From Leptolinea sp. UBA5203 (GTDB lineage: Bacteria > Chloroflexota > Anaerolineae > Anaerolineales > Anaerolineaceae), in NCBI GenBank assembly GCA_002412765.1, contig DHVR01000023.1, positions 1-64,000 on the forward strand: a DNA stretch of 64,000 bases. Direction: 5' to 3'. Positions within the stretch are counted from its first letter, which is position 1; the number at the start of each line of letters is the position of its first letter. Positions 18,727 through 26,832 of this stretch are shown here, piece after piece. The notes under the pieces are model-generated. The model had not been told where the DNA came from, did no database searches, and saw nothing but the letters and a program-made list of their open reading frames with translations. The position numbers and the translations under genes were made by a program.

Positions 18727-19386
18727 TTAAGCCCAATAAGCATCAATTTCGGCACGGAATCGACGGGCAGCAGCGATGGGATCTGCATCCCCACGAATGG
18801 CGCGCCCGATAATAAAGACACTGATATCCACACCTTTAAAGAACTTCACCATATCCAAACCCAGACCACCGGCAACCGAAACTTTATAGCCCATCTGGAT
18901 CAGTTTCTTAATCGTAGTCAAATCATTCTCACCCCAAACTCGGGAAGCATTCCCTTCATCCCAACCTCGGTGATACACCATGCGTTCCACACCAATATCC
19001 CGCCATTCCTTGGCGCGTTCCATAATATCGCGGATACCGGTTAATTCAATAAACATTTCTTTTCCTGGCCGGCCAGCAGCTTCTTCAAAAGCCAGACGCA
19101 CGGTATCCAACGGAGCTGCACCTAAAACGGTCATCCAATCTGCCCCGGCGTCAAAACAAATTTTAGCTTCCAAGCCGCCAACGTCGGGGGATTTTACATC
19201 CGCCAGAATAATGTTATCCGGGCACAGGTGGCGCACGGTACTAACCGCCAACATGCCGGCTGCCTTGGTGAGAGGGGTTCCAATTTCGATTGCTTCGACT
19301 TCTTTATGAAGAAGCTGCGCCATAGCTAACGCAGGAGCTAAATCAACATAATCTAATGCAAGTTGTAATATTGGTTTTGCTGCCAT
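18727..19386 (-). CDS. ulaD: 3-keto-L-gulonate-6-phosphate decarboxylase
   Basis: 219 residues matching E. coli UlaD along the whole length by eye: EIGTPL, ADVKSPDVGG (catalytic D-x-K-x-x-D), FDAGADWMTVLG, ELTGI, YHRGWDEG, SVAGGLGLD and IIGRAIRG. It belongs to the OMP decarboxylase superfamily and turns 3-keto-L-gulonate 6-phosphate into L-xylulose 5-phosphate plus CO2. The related hexulose-6-phosphate synthases are the main alternative, but the YHRGWD segment fits UlaD. It lies 1 bp after the ulaE stop. UlaF, the next enzyme in ascorbate breakdown, is not present here. Confidence 0.9.
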   Translation of the reverse strand: MAAKPILQLALDYVDLAPALAMAQLLHKEVEAIEIGTPLTKAAGMLAVSTVRHLCPDNIILADVKSPDVGGLEAKICFDAGADWMTVLGAAPLDTVRLAFEEAAGRPGKEMFIELTGIRDIMERAKEWRDIGVERMVYHRGWDEGNASRVWGENDLTTIKKLIQMGYKVSVAGGLGLDMVKFFKGVDISVFIIGRAIRGDADPIAAARRFRAEIDAYWA

Positions 19387-19387
19387 C

Positions 19388-20272
19388 TTATTTAATCTCC
19401 TGTAAGTTCATTTGAGTACACTCATAAGCCAACCACCCCTCTTTCATCTGTTCCCGAATCCAGGCATTGCTAGCTTTTACAATTTCCTTGGCATTGGGCT
19501 GGTCTTCTGTCCATAATTCCAACACAATGGAACCCATAAATCCAAGTTCAGCCAATTTACTAAACACTTGAATAAAAGGGACTGCCCCTTCACCGGGTTT
19601 AACGTAGCGTAACTGATCCCGATGGGTATCCTTCACATGTACCGCAGCCAAATGGCCTCTGGCATAATCCAGTTCCGCCAGAACATCTTTACCGGCAAAA
19701 ACCAGATTGCCAACATCCGCGTAAGCCTGAAACCAGGGTGAATCAAAATAATGGACATACTCCATCACTTTCTGTATCGATTCCACACGGATATCCCAAT
19801 TTTCCAAAGCCAGGACCACACCGGCTTGCGCAGCATGAAGATAGCCCATTTCAAGACCTTCCAAAAAATAGCCCAGAGTTTTGGAATTGCTCGGCTCGTG
19901 ATAAACATCACTACCGGCCACAAGAATATAGCGGATGCCTAGATCGACTGAAAAGTCCACAGCTCGTTTGAAAATATCCTGAGCTTGTGAACGAATTTTT
20001 TTATCTTCACTGCCTAAAGGAAAACGTCGATGCGCACTCAGGCTCATCGATTTAATTTGCATACCGCTGCTTTGTATCTCGTTTCGTAACGCCATTCGTG
20101 TGGGCACATCCCAACTCAGGCGATTTATTCTTTCGTCACTATCATCAATGGAAATTTCCACAAAATCAGAATCGGTCTCTCGCGCAGCCGCCAGACGTTC
20201 AGCCCAACTGAGAGATTGAGGTAAGGCTTTTTCATACATGCCCAAAGCGATCAATTCCGGAGTTATCTTCAC
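19388..20272 (-). CDS. ulaE: L-xylulose/L-ribulose-5-phosphate 3-epimerase
   Basis: 294 residues, closely like E. coli UlaE (GMYEKALPQSLSW, SLSAHRRFPLGSED, FQAYADVGNL, VHVKDTHRDQ, ELWTED). A TIM-barrel epimerase that converts L-xylulose 5-phosphate to L-ribulose 5-phosphate. The start is GTG at 20272; the next ATG would cut off the conserved start of the first strand. A good promoter (TATAAT at 20312-20317) and a copy of the SorC-type operator precede it. It is the first gene of the ulaE-ulaD-pdh-pts stretch. Confidence 0.9.
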   Translation of the reverse strand: MKITPELIALGMYEKALPQSLSWAERLAAARETDSDFVEISIDDSDERINRLSWDVPTRMALRNEIQSSGMQIKSMSLSAHRRFPLGSEDKKIRSQAQDIFKRAVDFSVDLGIRYILVAGSDVYHEPSNSKTLGYFLEGLEMGYLHAAQAGVVLALENWDIRVESIQKVMEYVHYFDSPWFQAYADVGNLVFAGKDVLAELDYARGHLAAVHVKDTHRDQLRYVKPGEGAVPFIQVFSKLAELGFMGSIVLELWTEDQPNAKEIVKASNAWIREQMKEGWLAYECTQMNLQEIK

Positions 20273-20311
20273 TGCATTCTCTTCAAGGATTATAGTTTAT
20301 TCAACAATGTG

Positions 20312-20341
20312 ATTATAACACACACATATGTGATTTTACAA
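20312..20341 (-). promoter_or_regulatory. ulaE promoter with SorC-type operator
   Basis: On the minus strand: -35 TTGTAA (20336-20341), 18-nt spacer, -10 TATAAT (20312-20317), about 40 bp before the ulaE start. The spacer contains ACATATGTGATTTTACA (20324-20340), which matches 16 of 17 bases of the site before the PTS IIA gene (23529-23545). One regulator, probably the SorC protein, is expected to bind both. Confidence 0.65.
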
Positions 20342-20411
20342 TTGACAACTTTGTAGAGTGTGTCAGACACACAAAAAAATACCTGGTTAAATTATTTCAA
20401 CAAAACTCTTA

Positions 20412-20885
20412 TTAAGAGTTTTTCTTTTTGATGGATTCGATATCTTGACGAGTCATGTGCTTGGTATTTGGCATTACTTTTCTAATGTTTCTGCCATTAA
20501 TCACACTCAACGCATTTGAGGCCAGATCTTCTTCAATCAGAATGGTCTTTAGAATCGCCACTGATTTCCGATGGGGGAGTAGACCACTCATTTTGGCAAC
20601 CCATGGAAATCTGGATTTCTGCACAGCTTCCGCCCAGGGAATTCTGACTTTTTTCAAAACCTTTTTTGGGGAACTATCTTTATCCAAATCGTTTTTCAAA
20701 TGGATTTGCTTGGCAATTTCAATTACTAGAAACCGATGAATTTGAACCAGATTGGACCAGGAAAAGAACAATATGATACCGTAGGCTAGAACTATCAAAT
20801 TAATAATTAGGGCATTGGCTTCGTAAAAATACAGAATTTGCCGGCCAAAATCGCCCATTATCATTTCAACAAAGGATCTTACCAT
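20412..20885 (-). CDS. Hypothetical membrane-anchored protein in the PTS locus
   Basis: 157 residues, not recognised. One clear membrane segment (about residues 24-43, ALIINLIVLAYGIILFFSW) is followed by a basic, hydrophilic tail. It lies between the PTS IIC gene and ulaE on the same strand, 109 bp after IIC with a hairpin in between. It has no PTS domain features. Position suggests a link to sugar uptake, but no function can be read from it. Confidence 0.7.
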   Translation of the reverse strand: MVRSFVEMIMGDFGRQILYFYEANALIINLIVLAYGIILFFSWSNLVQIHRFLVIEIAKQIHLKNDLDKDSSPKKVLKKVRIPWAEAVQKSRFPWVAKMSGLLPHRKSVAILKTILIEEDLASNALSVINGRNIRKVMPNTKHMTRQDIESIKKKNS

Positions 20886-20923
20886 ATTATCTCACTATGT
20901 TCCGTTTTATTTCTTGGGGATAA

Positions 20924-20955
20924 ATTGGGTGTGACTGTTACCAATCACACCCAAT
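20924..20955 (-). promoter_or_regulatory. Hairpin after the PTS IIC gene
   Basis: Perfect 11-bp stem ATTGGGTGTGA/TCACACCCAAT (20924-20934 with 20945-20955) and a 10-nt loop; only a weak T-rich tail on the minus strand. Likely a partial terminator or mRNA stabiliser between the IIC gene and the hypothetical gene. Confidence 0.6.
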
Positions 20956-20994
20956 TCTTAACATGCTTTTATCTAAAGCGAATCAACTGAAACA

Positions 20995-22398
20995 CTATTC
21001 AGCTTTTGGAGCAGCGCCCATCATGACGTCCCAGGCAGCCTGGTTTTTGTTGTAGAAGAAGAATAATAAACCAGTGATGACTGCGAGCAGACCAATACCG
21101 ATCCAGCCAAGGAACTGACCAGACCACATGAAGGCCAATGGGGTCCAAACAAAGCCGTCAGCAATACTGGAAATCTGAGTTGCATTTTCGGGGATGGCGA
21201 AGCCAGCTTCACCAGCAACTTTGGTGATCACAGGAGCCAAAGCGTTAGCTACATAGAAACCGATGATCAGTAATATGGTACCAATGGTAACCATACGGAC
21301 GATGTTGCCTTTTGCCATAGGAGCAATCTGGGAGCAAAGGAATGGCAGCACAGCCAGATCAGCGAAGAGCAGCATTTTGTTGCCAGGCAGGATGATGGAG
21401 AGCAAAATGGCGATAGGAACCAGAAGCAAACCAGTGGAAATTGCGGAAGGATGGCCAATCAAAACGGCGGAGTCCAAACCAACATAAATTTCGTCCTGGG
21501 AGGTTGTTCGTTTGGACATGAAAATACGAGCAGCTTCTGAAACAGGGATCAAGCCTTCCATCAAAATGCGGACCATACGAGGCAGCAGCACCATAACAGC
21601 AGCGAGCTGAACGCCAAGAATGACCACTTTGCCCAAAGCGCCAATGAAATTAGTGCCGAATTCACCGAAGTAAGCAACCAAGCCAAGGATAACACCGATG
21701 ATCAAACCCATAATCATGGGGTCGCCGAGGGTGGGTCCGAGTTTGTCTTCGATAGCTTGCGGGTCGGCATCAATTTTGTTCAGGCCGGGGATCCGGTCAT
21801 ACAGCCAGTTGAAAGGCAGTGCAAGCAAAGCCATAGGGGCAGTCATACCATGAGGAATAGAAACACCGGGGAGTTCATAGAATTCCTGAATACCGCGAGC
21901 AGTCCAGTCGCCCATGAAGAGCATGAAGGCAGCGCCAACGGCAGCAGCAGCGAGACCCATGGCCAAATTGTCAGTGACAGCAGCCACCAGGGAGCCAAGG
22001 AATGCATAATGCCAGAAATTCCAGATATCTACATTGAGGGTACGAGTGACGCCGAAGGCTAGCAGAATGAAGTTAACAATCAAAGCAATCGGAATAACCC
22101 ACAAACCAACATTGGTTGCAAAAGCTACAGCAGCAGCAGCCGGCCAGCCAACGTCTACGATATCGCGTTGAATACCAGCGTTTGTTACCAGAGCCTGGGA
22201 TACGCCAGAAAGAGCGCCCCACATCAAACCAACAACAAGGTTAATACCGATGAAGGCTACACCGATGGTGACGGCCGCACGGAAAGCTTTTCCAGGTTTT
22301 GCACCCAAGATCAGGGCAAAGATGAAAATGAAGAAAGGCAGCAGTACGGTGGCGCCTAAGGTATCAACAAGACTTTTTAATGCAGTTAAAAAATCCAC
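20995..22398 (-). CDS. gatC: PTS galactitol-type IIC component
   Basis: 467 residues, strongly hydrophobic with about ten or more membrane segments. It resembles E. coli GatC (LGATVLLPFFIFIFALILG, DVGWPAAAA, NVDIWNFWHY, GDWTARGIQEFYELPG, SIPHG, GLDSAVLIGHPSA, PGNKMLLFADLA). The start is GTG at 22398 with AGGAGG 8 nt upstream. It forms the membrane channel that imports and phosphorylates an alditol or sugar acid. The substrate is open: the IIC family points to galactitol-like polyols, while ulaD/ulaE point to an ascorbate/gulonate-type compound. Confidence 0.93.
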   Translation of the reverse strand: MDFLTALKSLVDTLGATVLLPFFIFIFALILGAKPGKAFRAAVTIGVAFIGINLVVGLMWGALSGVSQALVTNAGIQRDIVDVGWPAAAAVAFATNVGLWVIPIALIVNFILLAFGVTRTLNVDIWNFWHYAFLGSLVAAVTDNLAMGLAAAAVGAAFMLFMGDWTARGIQEFYELPGVSIPHGMTAPMALLALPFNWLYDRIPGLNKIDADPQAIEDKLGPTLGDPMIMGLIIGVILGLVAYFGEFGTNFIGALGKVVILGVQLAAVMVLLPRMVRILMEGLIPVSEAARIFMSKRTTSQDEIYVGLDSAVLIGHPSAISTGLLLVPIAILLSIILPGNKMLLFADLAVLPFLCSQIAPMAKGNIVRMVTIGTILLIIGFYVANALAPVITKVAGEAGFAIPENATQISSIADGFVWTPLAFMWSGQFLGWIGIGLLAVITGLLFFFYNKNQAAWDVMMGAAPKAE

Positions 22399-22674
22399 AG
22401 TTCGTTCCTCCTAGAGGGTATATTAATTGACTAAAAATATTTTTATGATGCATATTGTTTTACTTGAACCCCTGAATTGTCCAAACAGTTATTGGCTTCT
22501 TTGCACCTCCTCCTGATTTGTTCTCCAACAATTATTTTTGTCATAAGAATCCACAGATAAATCACAACGGATGTATCTGAACTTACTTCACCAACAATTC
22601 AATAGTAGAAACACGTAGATCAAGAAATGGTTACTTTAATGTTGTTCTCCTATTCTTTCGAATAGCGTCAAAAA

Positions 22675-22959
22675 CTAAGCTCTTAAGATAGTAAGAATTT
22701 CATCAAGAATTTTATCTTTGCCAATGCCGGTTAAAAAGGCCAGTCCACGAATTACTGGAATCCCTGGATCAAAGCGCATTTGAGTCGTCGTGACAATCAG
22801 ATCTGCACCCTGATCAATCAATACCTGAATTTCGGCGGCTTTGCACTGTTTGGTAACGACATTAATGCCAGCTGCCTTGCAGGCTTCTTCAATAGATTTT
22901 GCCACGACGGTTGAGGTAGCGATGCCGGTACCACAGGATACAATTACTGTCTTTGCCAT
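22675..22959 (-). CDS. gatB: PTS galactitol-type IIB component
   Basis: 94 residues, full length. The phosphorylated cysteine Cys9 lies in the conserved VSCGTGIATSTVVAKS loop. It receives phosphate from IIA and passes it to the sugar bound at IIC. Start with AGGATGAG upstream. It is 36 bp after IIA and 276 bp before IIC, a longer gap that shows no gene and may hold an extra promoter. Confidence 0.93.
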   Translation of the reverse strand: MAKTVIVSCGTGIATSTVVAKSIEEACKAAGINVVTKQCKAAEIQVLIDQGADLIVTTTQMRFDPGIPVIRGLAFLTGIGKDKILDEILTILRA

Positions 22960-22995
22960 TTTCTCATCCTTTATTTAGTAACTAGATAGATATTG

Positions 22996-23460
22996 TTATT
23001 TTGCTGTCTTCAAAGCATTAATAATATCTTGCGGCTTACGAGCCGCCATAATGGACTTAATCAGCTCTGGCTTTTGTAATAAACCGGCTACTGACTGTAA
23101 CATTTCGATCTGCGATTTTGGCTGATCCAGGGCTAACATAATCACCAATCTGACCGGGACCGATTCATCCTGATCAACCATGTTGCGAAACAAAACCGGC
23201 TCCTTCAAGGTAGCTAAGGCAAGAGCCGATTTTTTTACATACTCGATATCTACATGCGGAATGGCGGCATTAACATCTCCACCAAGCGGTAGACCCGTTG
23301 GCATTGTCCCTTCACGAGTCAAAGTTGCTTGTACAAAACCACGTTTCACATATCCCAAATCAAATAATCGGGCACCTAATTCACGGATGACCCCTTCTGA
23401 GGTAAGTGATTCACAATTAATAATGATTGCTCTGGGGTCTAAATAATCATGGATATTCAT
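22996..23460 (-). CDS. gatA: PTS galactitol-type IIA component
   Basis: 154 residues from the ATG at 23460, preferred over 23484 because AGGAAAGAG stands before it and family members begin at this MNIHDYLDP. The phosphorylation site is the histidine in NAAIPHVDIEYV (about His69). Later segments (LKEPVLFRNM, MLALDQPKSQIEML) match the PTS IIA fructose/galactitol fold. First gene of the minus-strand locus, behind a good promoter with a SorC-type operator. Confidence 0.92.
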   Translation of the reverse strand: MNIHDYLDPRAIIINCESLTSEGVIRELGARLFDLGYVKRGFVQATLTREGTMPTGLPLGGDVNAAIPHVDIEYVKKSALALATLKEPVLFRNMVDQDESVPVRLVIMLALDQPKSQIEMLQSVAGLLQKPELIKSIMAARKPQDIINALKTAK

Positions 23461-23510
23461 CGAATAACTCTTTCCTGTTGCCATGCTTGACTGGATAACT
23501 TGAGTGTTGT

Positions 23511-23548
23511 ATCATAATGCTATAATTAACATATGTGAATTTACACAT
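23511..23548 (-). promoter_or_regulatory. PTS promoter with overlapping SorC operator
   Basis: On the minus strand: -35 TTCACA (23534-23539), 17-nt spacer, -10 TATGAT (23511-23516). The inverted repeat ATGTG-6-CACAT (23533-23548) covers the -35 box, so a bound repressor would block it. The 17-base core (23529-23545) recurs before ulaE. It lies in the 199-bp gap between the divergent IIA and SorC genes. Confidence 0.7.
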
Positions 23549-23659
23549 CACATTATTGATATAGTACACGAAAAAAAAAAGCTTGTCAACTGCTTGAATT
23601 CTTTTTAAATTAACCTTTGCAAATCAATTGCAGCATAATAAAAGACAAGGGGTTCATCC

Positions 23660-24640
23660 ATGGTAAAACGTAAAATCTATGATGACCGACTAGAACTTTT
23701 AGCAGATGTTGCTGAGATGTACTATGAGGAAGGCAAAAATCAAGCTGAGATTTCCGGTACTTTTGGAATTACCCGCTCAGCCATATCCCGCATCCTTACC
23801 GAGGCTCGACAAAAAGGTATTGTCGAGATCACCATTCACCGCAAACTTAATTTTAATTCTACCTTGGAACATGCCATCAAGGAACGTTTCGGATTAAAAG
23901 CAGCTCACATTGTCAATTGCCGCAATACTCAAAACCAAGAACTGCTGATGAATCGAATCGGTGTAGCTTCCGCCAGGGTCATTGAAGATACCTTATTACC
24001 CAACCAGGTGGTGGGTATTGCCTGGGGATACACCATAGCCAATACTATAGAAGCCTTCAACCCAAAAGAAATTGAAAATATCAAAGTTGTACAATTGGTT
24101 GGCGTTTTAGGTTCCGCCATGCACACCTACAGCGGACAAACCCTGGTTGAACAATTAGCCAGTAAGGTAAACGGTGAAGGCGTATATTTATATACCCCCT
24201 TCATCGTGAAAGACAAGGAAACCGCCAAAGCCCTCCTTCAAGACCCAAGCAGCAACAAAGCCATCACCCTGGGCCGCCATAGCGATATCGCCATTCTGGG
24301 GATCGGATCCACCGTTCCGGAGCATTGCAGCCTTTACCAGGGCGGGTACATCACCCTGGATGATTTGATTACCCTGCAAAAAGCCGGAGCCGTTGGGGAT
24401 GTCGGTGGACATTACTTTGATATCCATGGCAATACGGCCAACAATGAATTCCATGAACGCATGGTGGGAATCTCCAAATCGGATTTAAAAAATATACCTA
24501 TTCGCATCGGAATCGCTGGTGGAACCTTAAAAACCGAAGCCATTTACGGCGCCATTGTAGGCGGCTATATTAATGTCCTGGTATCGGATAGTCAACTTGC
24601 TGAAAATTTATTAACGTTAGCTGACAAACATAAAAAATAG
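23660..24640 (+). CDS. SorC/DeoR-family sugar-responsive transcriptional regulator
   Basis: 326 residues. N-terminal helix-turn-helix (about 20-50, NQAEISGTFGITRSAISRIL) and a SorC sugar-binding domain (about 60-320, with VGIAWGYTIANTI, VVQLVGVLG, ILGIGS, GDVGGHYFD and the final GIAGGTLKTEAIYGAI). Such proteins bind a phosphorylated sugar as effector. It is divergent from the PTS genes, with a promoter-overlapping operator between them, and heads a plus-strand group of phosphatase genes. It probably controls both directions. Confidence 0.92.
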   Translation: MVKRKIYDDRLELLADVAEMYYEEGKNQAEISGTFGITRSAISRILTEARQKGIVEITIHRKLNFNSTLEHAIKERFGLKAAHIVNCRNTQNQELLMNRIGVASARVIEDTLLPNQVVGIAWGYTIANTIEAFNPKEIENIKVVQLVGVLGSAMHTYSGQTLVEQLASKVNGEGVYLYTPFIVKDKETAKALLQDPSSNKAITLGRHSDIAILGIGSTVPEHCSLYQGGYITLDDLITLQKAGAVGDVGGHYFDIHGNTANNEFHERMVGISKSDLKNIPIRIGIAGGTLKTEAIYGAIVGGYINVLVSDSQLAENLLTLADKHKK

Positions 24641-24659
24641 AGACAGGTGGTAGAAGCAA

Positions 24660-25475
24660 ATGGATTTATCCAGCATACAAACAATTCTTTTTGATGGAGA
24701 TGGGGTCCTATGGCGAGTTGACGAGAAAGTACCTGGTGTTGATCAAATCTTTGAGGTAATCCACCGATACAACATCCAATGGGCTTTGTTGACCAATAAC
24801 AACACAAAAACCGTTGGCAACTATGTGGATAAATTAAATCATTTCGGCATTCCCGCTACGCTTGAGAATGTATTTTCCAGCCTCACCGTAACAACCGCCT
24901 ATTTGAAACGCAAATATGGGGAGCATGCCTCCATTTTTGTGGTTGGCATGGCCTCGGTTATTGAAACCATGCAGAGTGCAGGATTTAAAGTCTATTATGG
25001 GGAAGAACCGCCCCCGGAGCCTGTTAAAGCTGTGGTTGCCGGTATGGATCGGGAACTGACCCATGCCAAAGTTAAAGTCGCCATGCGCCTGATTCTGGGC
25101 GGCGCAGAATTTATCGCCACCAATACCGACAGCTCCTTCCCCACACCTGAAGGCATAAACCCAGGAACAGGCATGGTGATTGGCGCCTTGATCGGCACCA
25201 CCAATGTTCAGCCAACCGTTATGGGCAAACCCGGGGTTGAAATGTTCCTCACCGCAGTTGAACAAATGGGTGCTAATCCAAAGACTACAGTCATGATCGG
25301 TGACCGCTTGAATACAGATATTCAAGGCGCACAAAATGCAGGCCTGTGGAGCATTCTGGTCCTCACAGGCGTCACAACTGCGGCAATAGCGGCCCAAAGC
25401 CCCATTCATCCCGATTTGACCTTTCCTTCAGTCGCAGAAATTACCACCGCACTGGACCAAGCACACCATGGCTAA
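24660..25475 (+). CDS. HAD-family (NagD-like, class IIA) sugar phosphatase
   Basis: 271 residues with all HAD motifs: ILFDGDGVLW (motif I, nucleophile Asp), LLTNNN (motif II), a lysine in VMGKPGVEM (motif III) and MIGDRLNTDIQGAQNAG (motif IV). The cap is of the C2A type as in NagD and p-nitrophenyl phosphatases. It is 19 bp after SorC and overlaps SurE by 8 bp. A role in dephosphorylating PTS-derived sugar phosphates fits the context but is not proven. Confidence 0.9.
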   Translation: MDLSSIQTILFDGDGVLWRVDEKVPGVDQIFEVIHRYNIQWALLTNNNTKTVGNYVDKLNHFGIPATLENVFSSLTVTTAYLKRKYGEHASIFVVGMASVIETMQSAGFKVYYGEEPPPEPVKAVVAGMDRELTHAKVKVAMRLILGGAEFIATNTDSSFPTPEGINPGTGMVIGALIGTTNVQPTVMGKPGVEMFLTAVEQMGANPKTTVMIGDRLNTDIQGAQNAGLWSILVLTGVTTAAIAAQSPIHPDLTFPSVAEITTALDQAHHG

Positions 25476-26277
25476 GCCCCGTCCTAGAATTCTACTCACC
25501 AATGATGACGGCATCCAATCCCCAGGATTGGCCGCAGTTGCTGCCGCACTGGATGATATGGCAGATCTGCTCCTGGTCGCCCCCATCAAACAGCAAACCA
25601 GTATGAGCCGGGCACGAACTCAATCCGGCGAATACAACGGCAAATTTACAAAACACCTCGTAACCCATGGCAACCGGCAATGGGACGGCATTGGCGTCAA
25701 CAGCACACCCGCTTTATGTGTGGATTATGCCATTTTTGAAATCAGCCCCAGCCCTATTGATTTGGTCATTTCCGGCATCAATTACGGCGAGAATATTGGC
25801 AGCTGCGTAACCGTATCAGGCACCATTGGAGCTGCTATTGAAGCTGCCGAACGCGGTATACCAGCTATAGCCATTTCATTGGAATTACCTGGAACGGATT
25901 ACCACACCTTAAATCAAAGCGTGGATTTTAGTGCAGCTATGGCCTTCATCAGACTCTTTGCCAAAAAAGTACTAACCAAAGGATTACCCAAAGATGTGGA
26001 TGTATTAAAGATAGAAATTCCAACTTCCGCCACTCCGGATACTCCCTGGATCGTCACCCACCAAGATCGTCTGGCCTATTATATGCCCTATATCGTAGAC
26101 CGAAAGGATCCCTATCAAGAACCTGGTGTCATGGATCACATTCCCCAAAAGGGAATCTACACGAGTGAAAATTCCGATGCCTACGCTCAGGCTCATGGTT
26201 TAGTCTCCGTGACCCCTCTTAGTATGGACCTTACATCCAGAACCAGTCTGGCTGATTTAACGAAAAAATTACGTTGA
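25468..26277 (+). CDS. surE: 5'/3'-nucleotidase SurE
   Basis: 269 residues. The SurE metal site is clear: LLTNDDGIQSPG at the start and SGINYGENIG with SGTIGAAIEAA. SurE enzymes are divalent-metal-dependent nucleoside monophosphate phosphatases, some with polyphosphatase activity. It overlaps the HAD phosphatase gene by 8 bp and is followed after 15 bp by a cupin gene, so all three are likely translated from one message. Confidence 0.93.
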   Translation: MAKPRPRILLTNDDGIQSPGLAAVAAALDDMADLLLVAPIKQQTSMSRARTQSGEYNGKFTKHLVTHGNRQWDGIGVNSTPALCVDYAIFEISPSPIDLVISGINYGENIGSCVTVSGTIGAAIEAAERGIPAIAISLELPGTDYHTLNQSVDFSAAMAFIRLFAKKVLTKGLPKDVDVLKIEIPTSATPDTPWIVTHQDRLAYYMPYIVDRKDPYQEPGVMDHIPQKGIYTSENSDAYAQAHGLVSVTPLSMDLTSRTSLADLTKKLR

Positions 26278-26292
26278 GGAGAGGAAAAAGCT

Positions 26293-26721
26293 ATGGGAGC
26301 AGCACATCACAAATTTATCGGTGAATGGGGTAAAGATCATCAATGGGAAGGCGCGCGATCACGGATTTACCACATGGAAGATCAGGGCAGCGTCAGTGAA
26401 AATTGGCTGATTGGAAAACCCGAAGGTGCGGAGAATTTCGCCCTTCGATTTTACAATGTAGAGCCCAAGTGTTCCACCAGGCTTGAAACCCACGCTCACG
26501 ATCATGGTGTGGTGATCCTTCAGGGCCAGGCAGATGTTCAAATCGGTGAACAGATATTTCAGGCTTCCCAGGGTGATGTGTTGTATATCCCCCCCAACCA
26601 TTTGCATGTCCTTCACAACACCGGTGAAGGCACCTTGGGGTTTTTATGTATGATACCGGCCAAAAGAGAAAAAAATGGTCGCGTTATTTGGGCGGAAGAG
26701 CTTGCTATACGCAATGCATAA
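26293..26721 (+). CDS. Cupin-domain protein
   Basis: 142 residues with one cupin barrel: metal-binding HAHDHGVVILQG (motif 1) and GDVLYIPPNHLHVLHNTG (motif 2). RBS GAGAGGAAA before the ATG. Last gene of the SorC-HAD-SurE-cupin series. It may bind a sugar or isomerise it; the substrate cannot be told from the sequence. Confidence 0.87.
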   Translation: MGAAHHKFIGEWGKDHQWEGARSRIYHMEDQGSVSENWLIGKPEGAENFALRFYNVEPKCSTRLETHAHDHGVVILQGQADVQIGEQIFQASQGDVLYIPPNHLHVLHNTGEGTLGFLCMIPAKREKNGRVIWAEELAIRNA

Positions 26722-26832
26722 GTGCCCGCCTTTGATTTTCAGCAATGCTGATTTTGCTAAACACCAAACGAATAGGATTTTTATAATTTGGATGGTTCTT
26801 GATCTTAACTCATTTTCACCTGGAGACTACCG

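Noticed and set aside
24834..25409. 191-codon open frame on the minus strand
   Set aside because: It lies fully inside the HAD phosphatase gene on the other strand; Cys/His-rich shadow composition.
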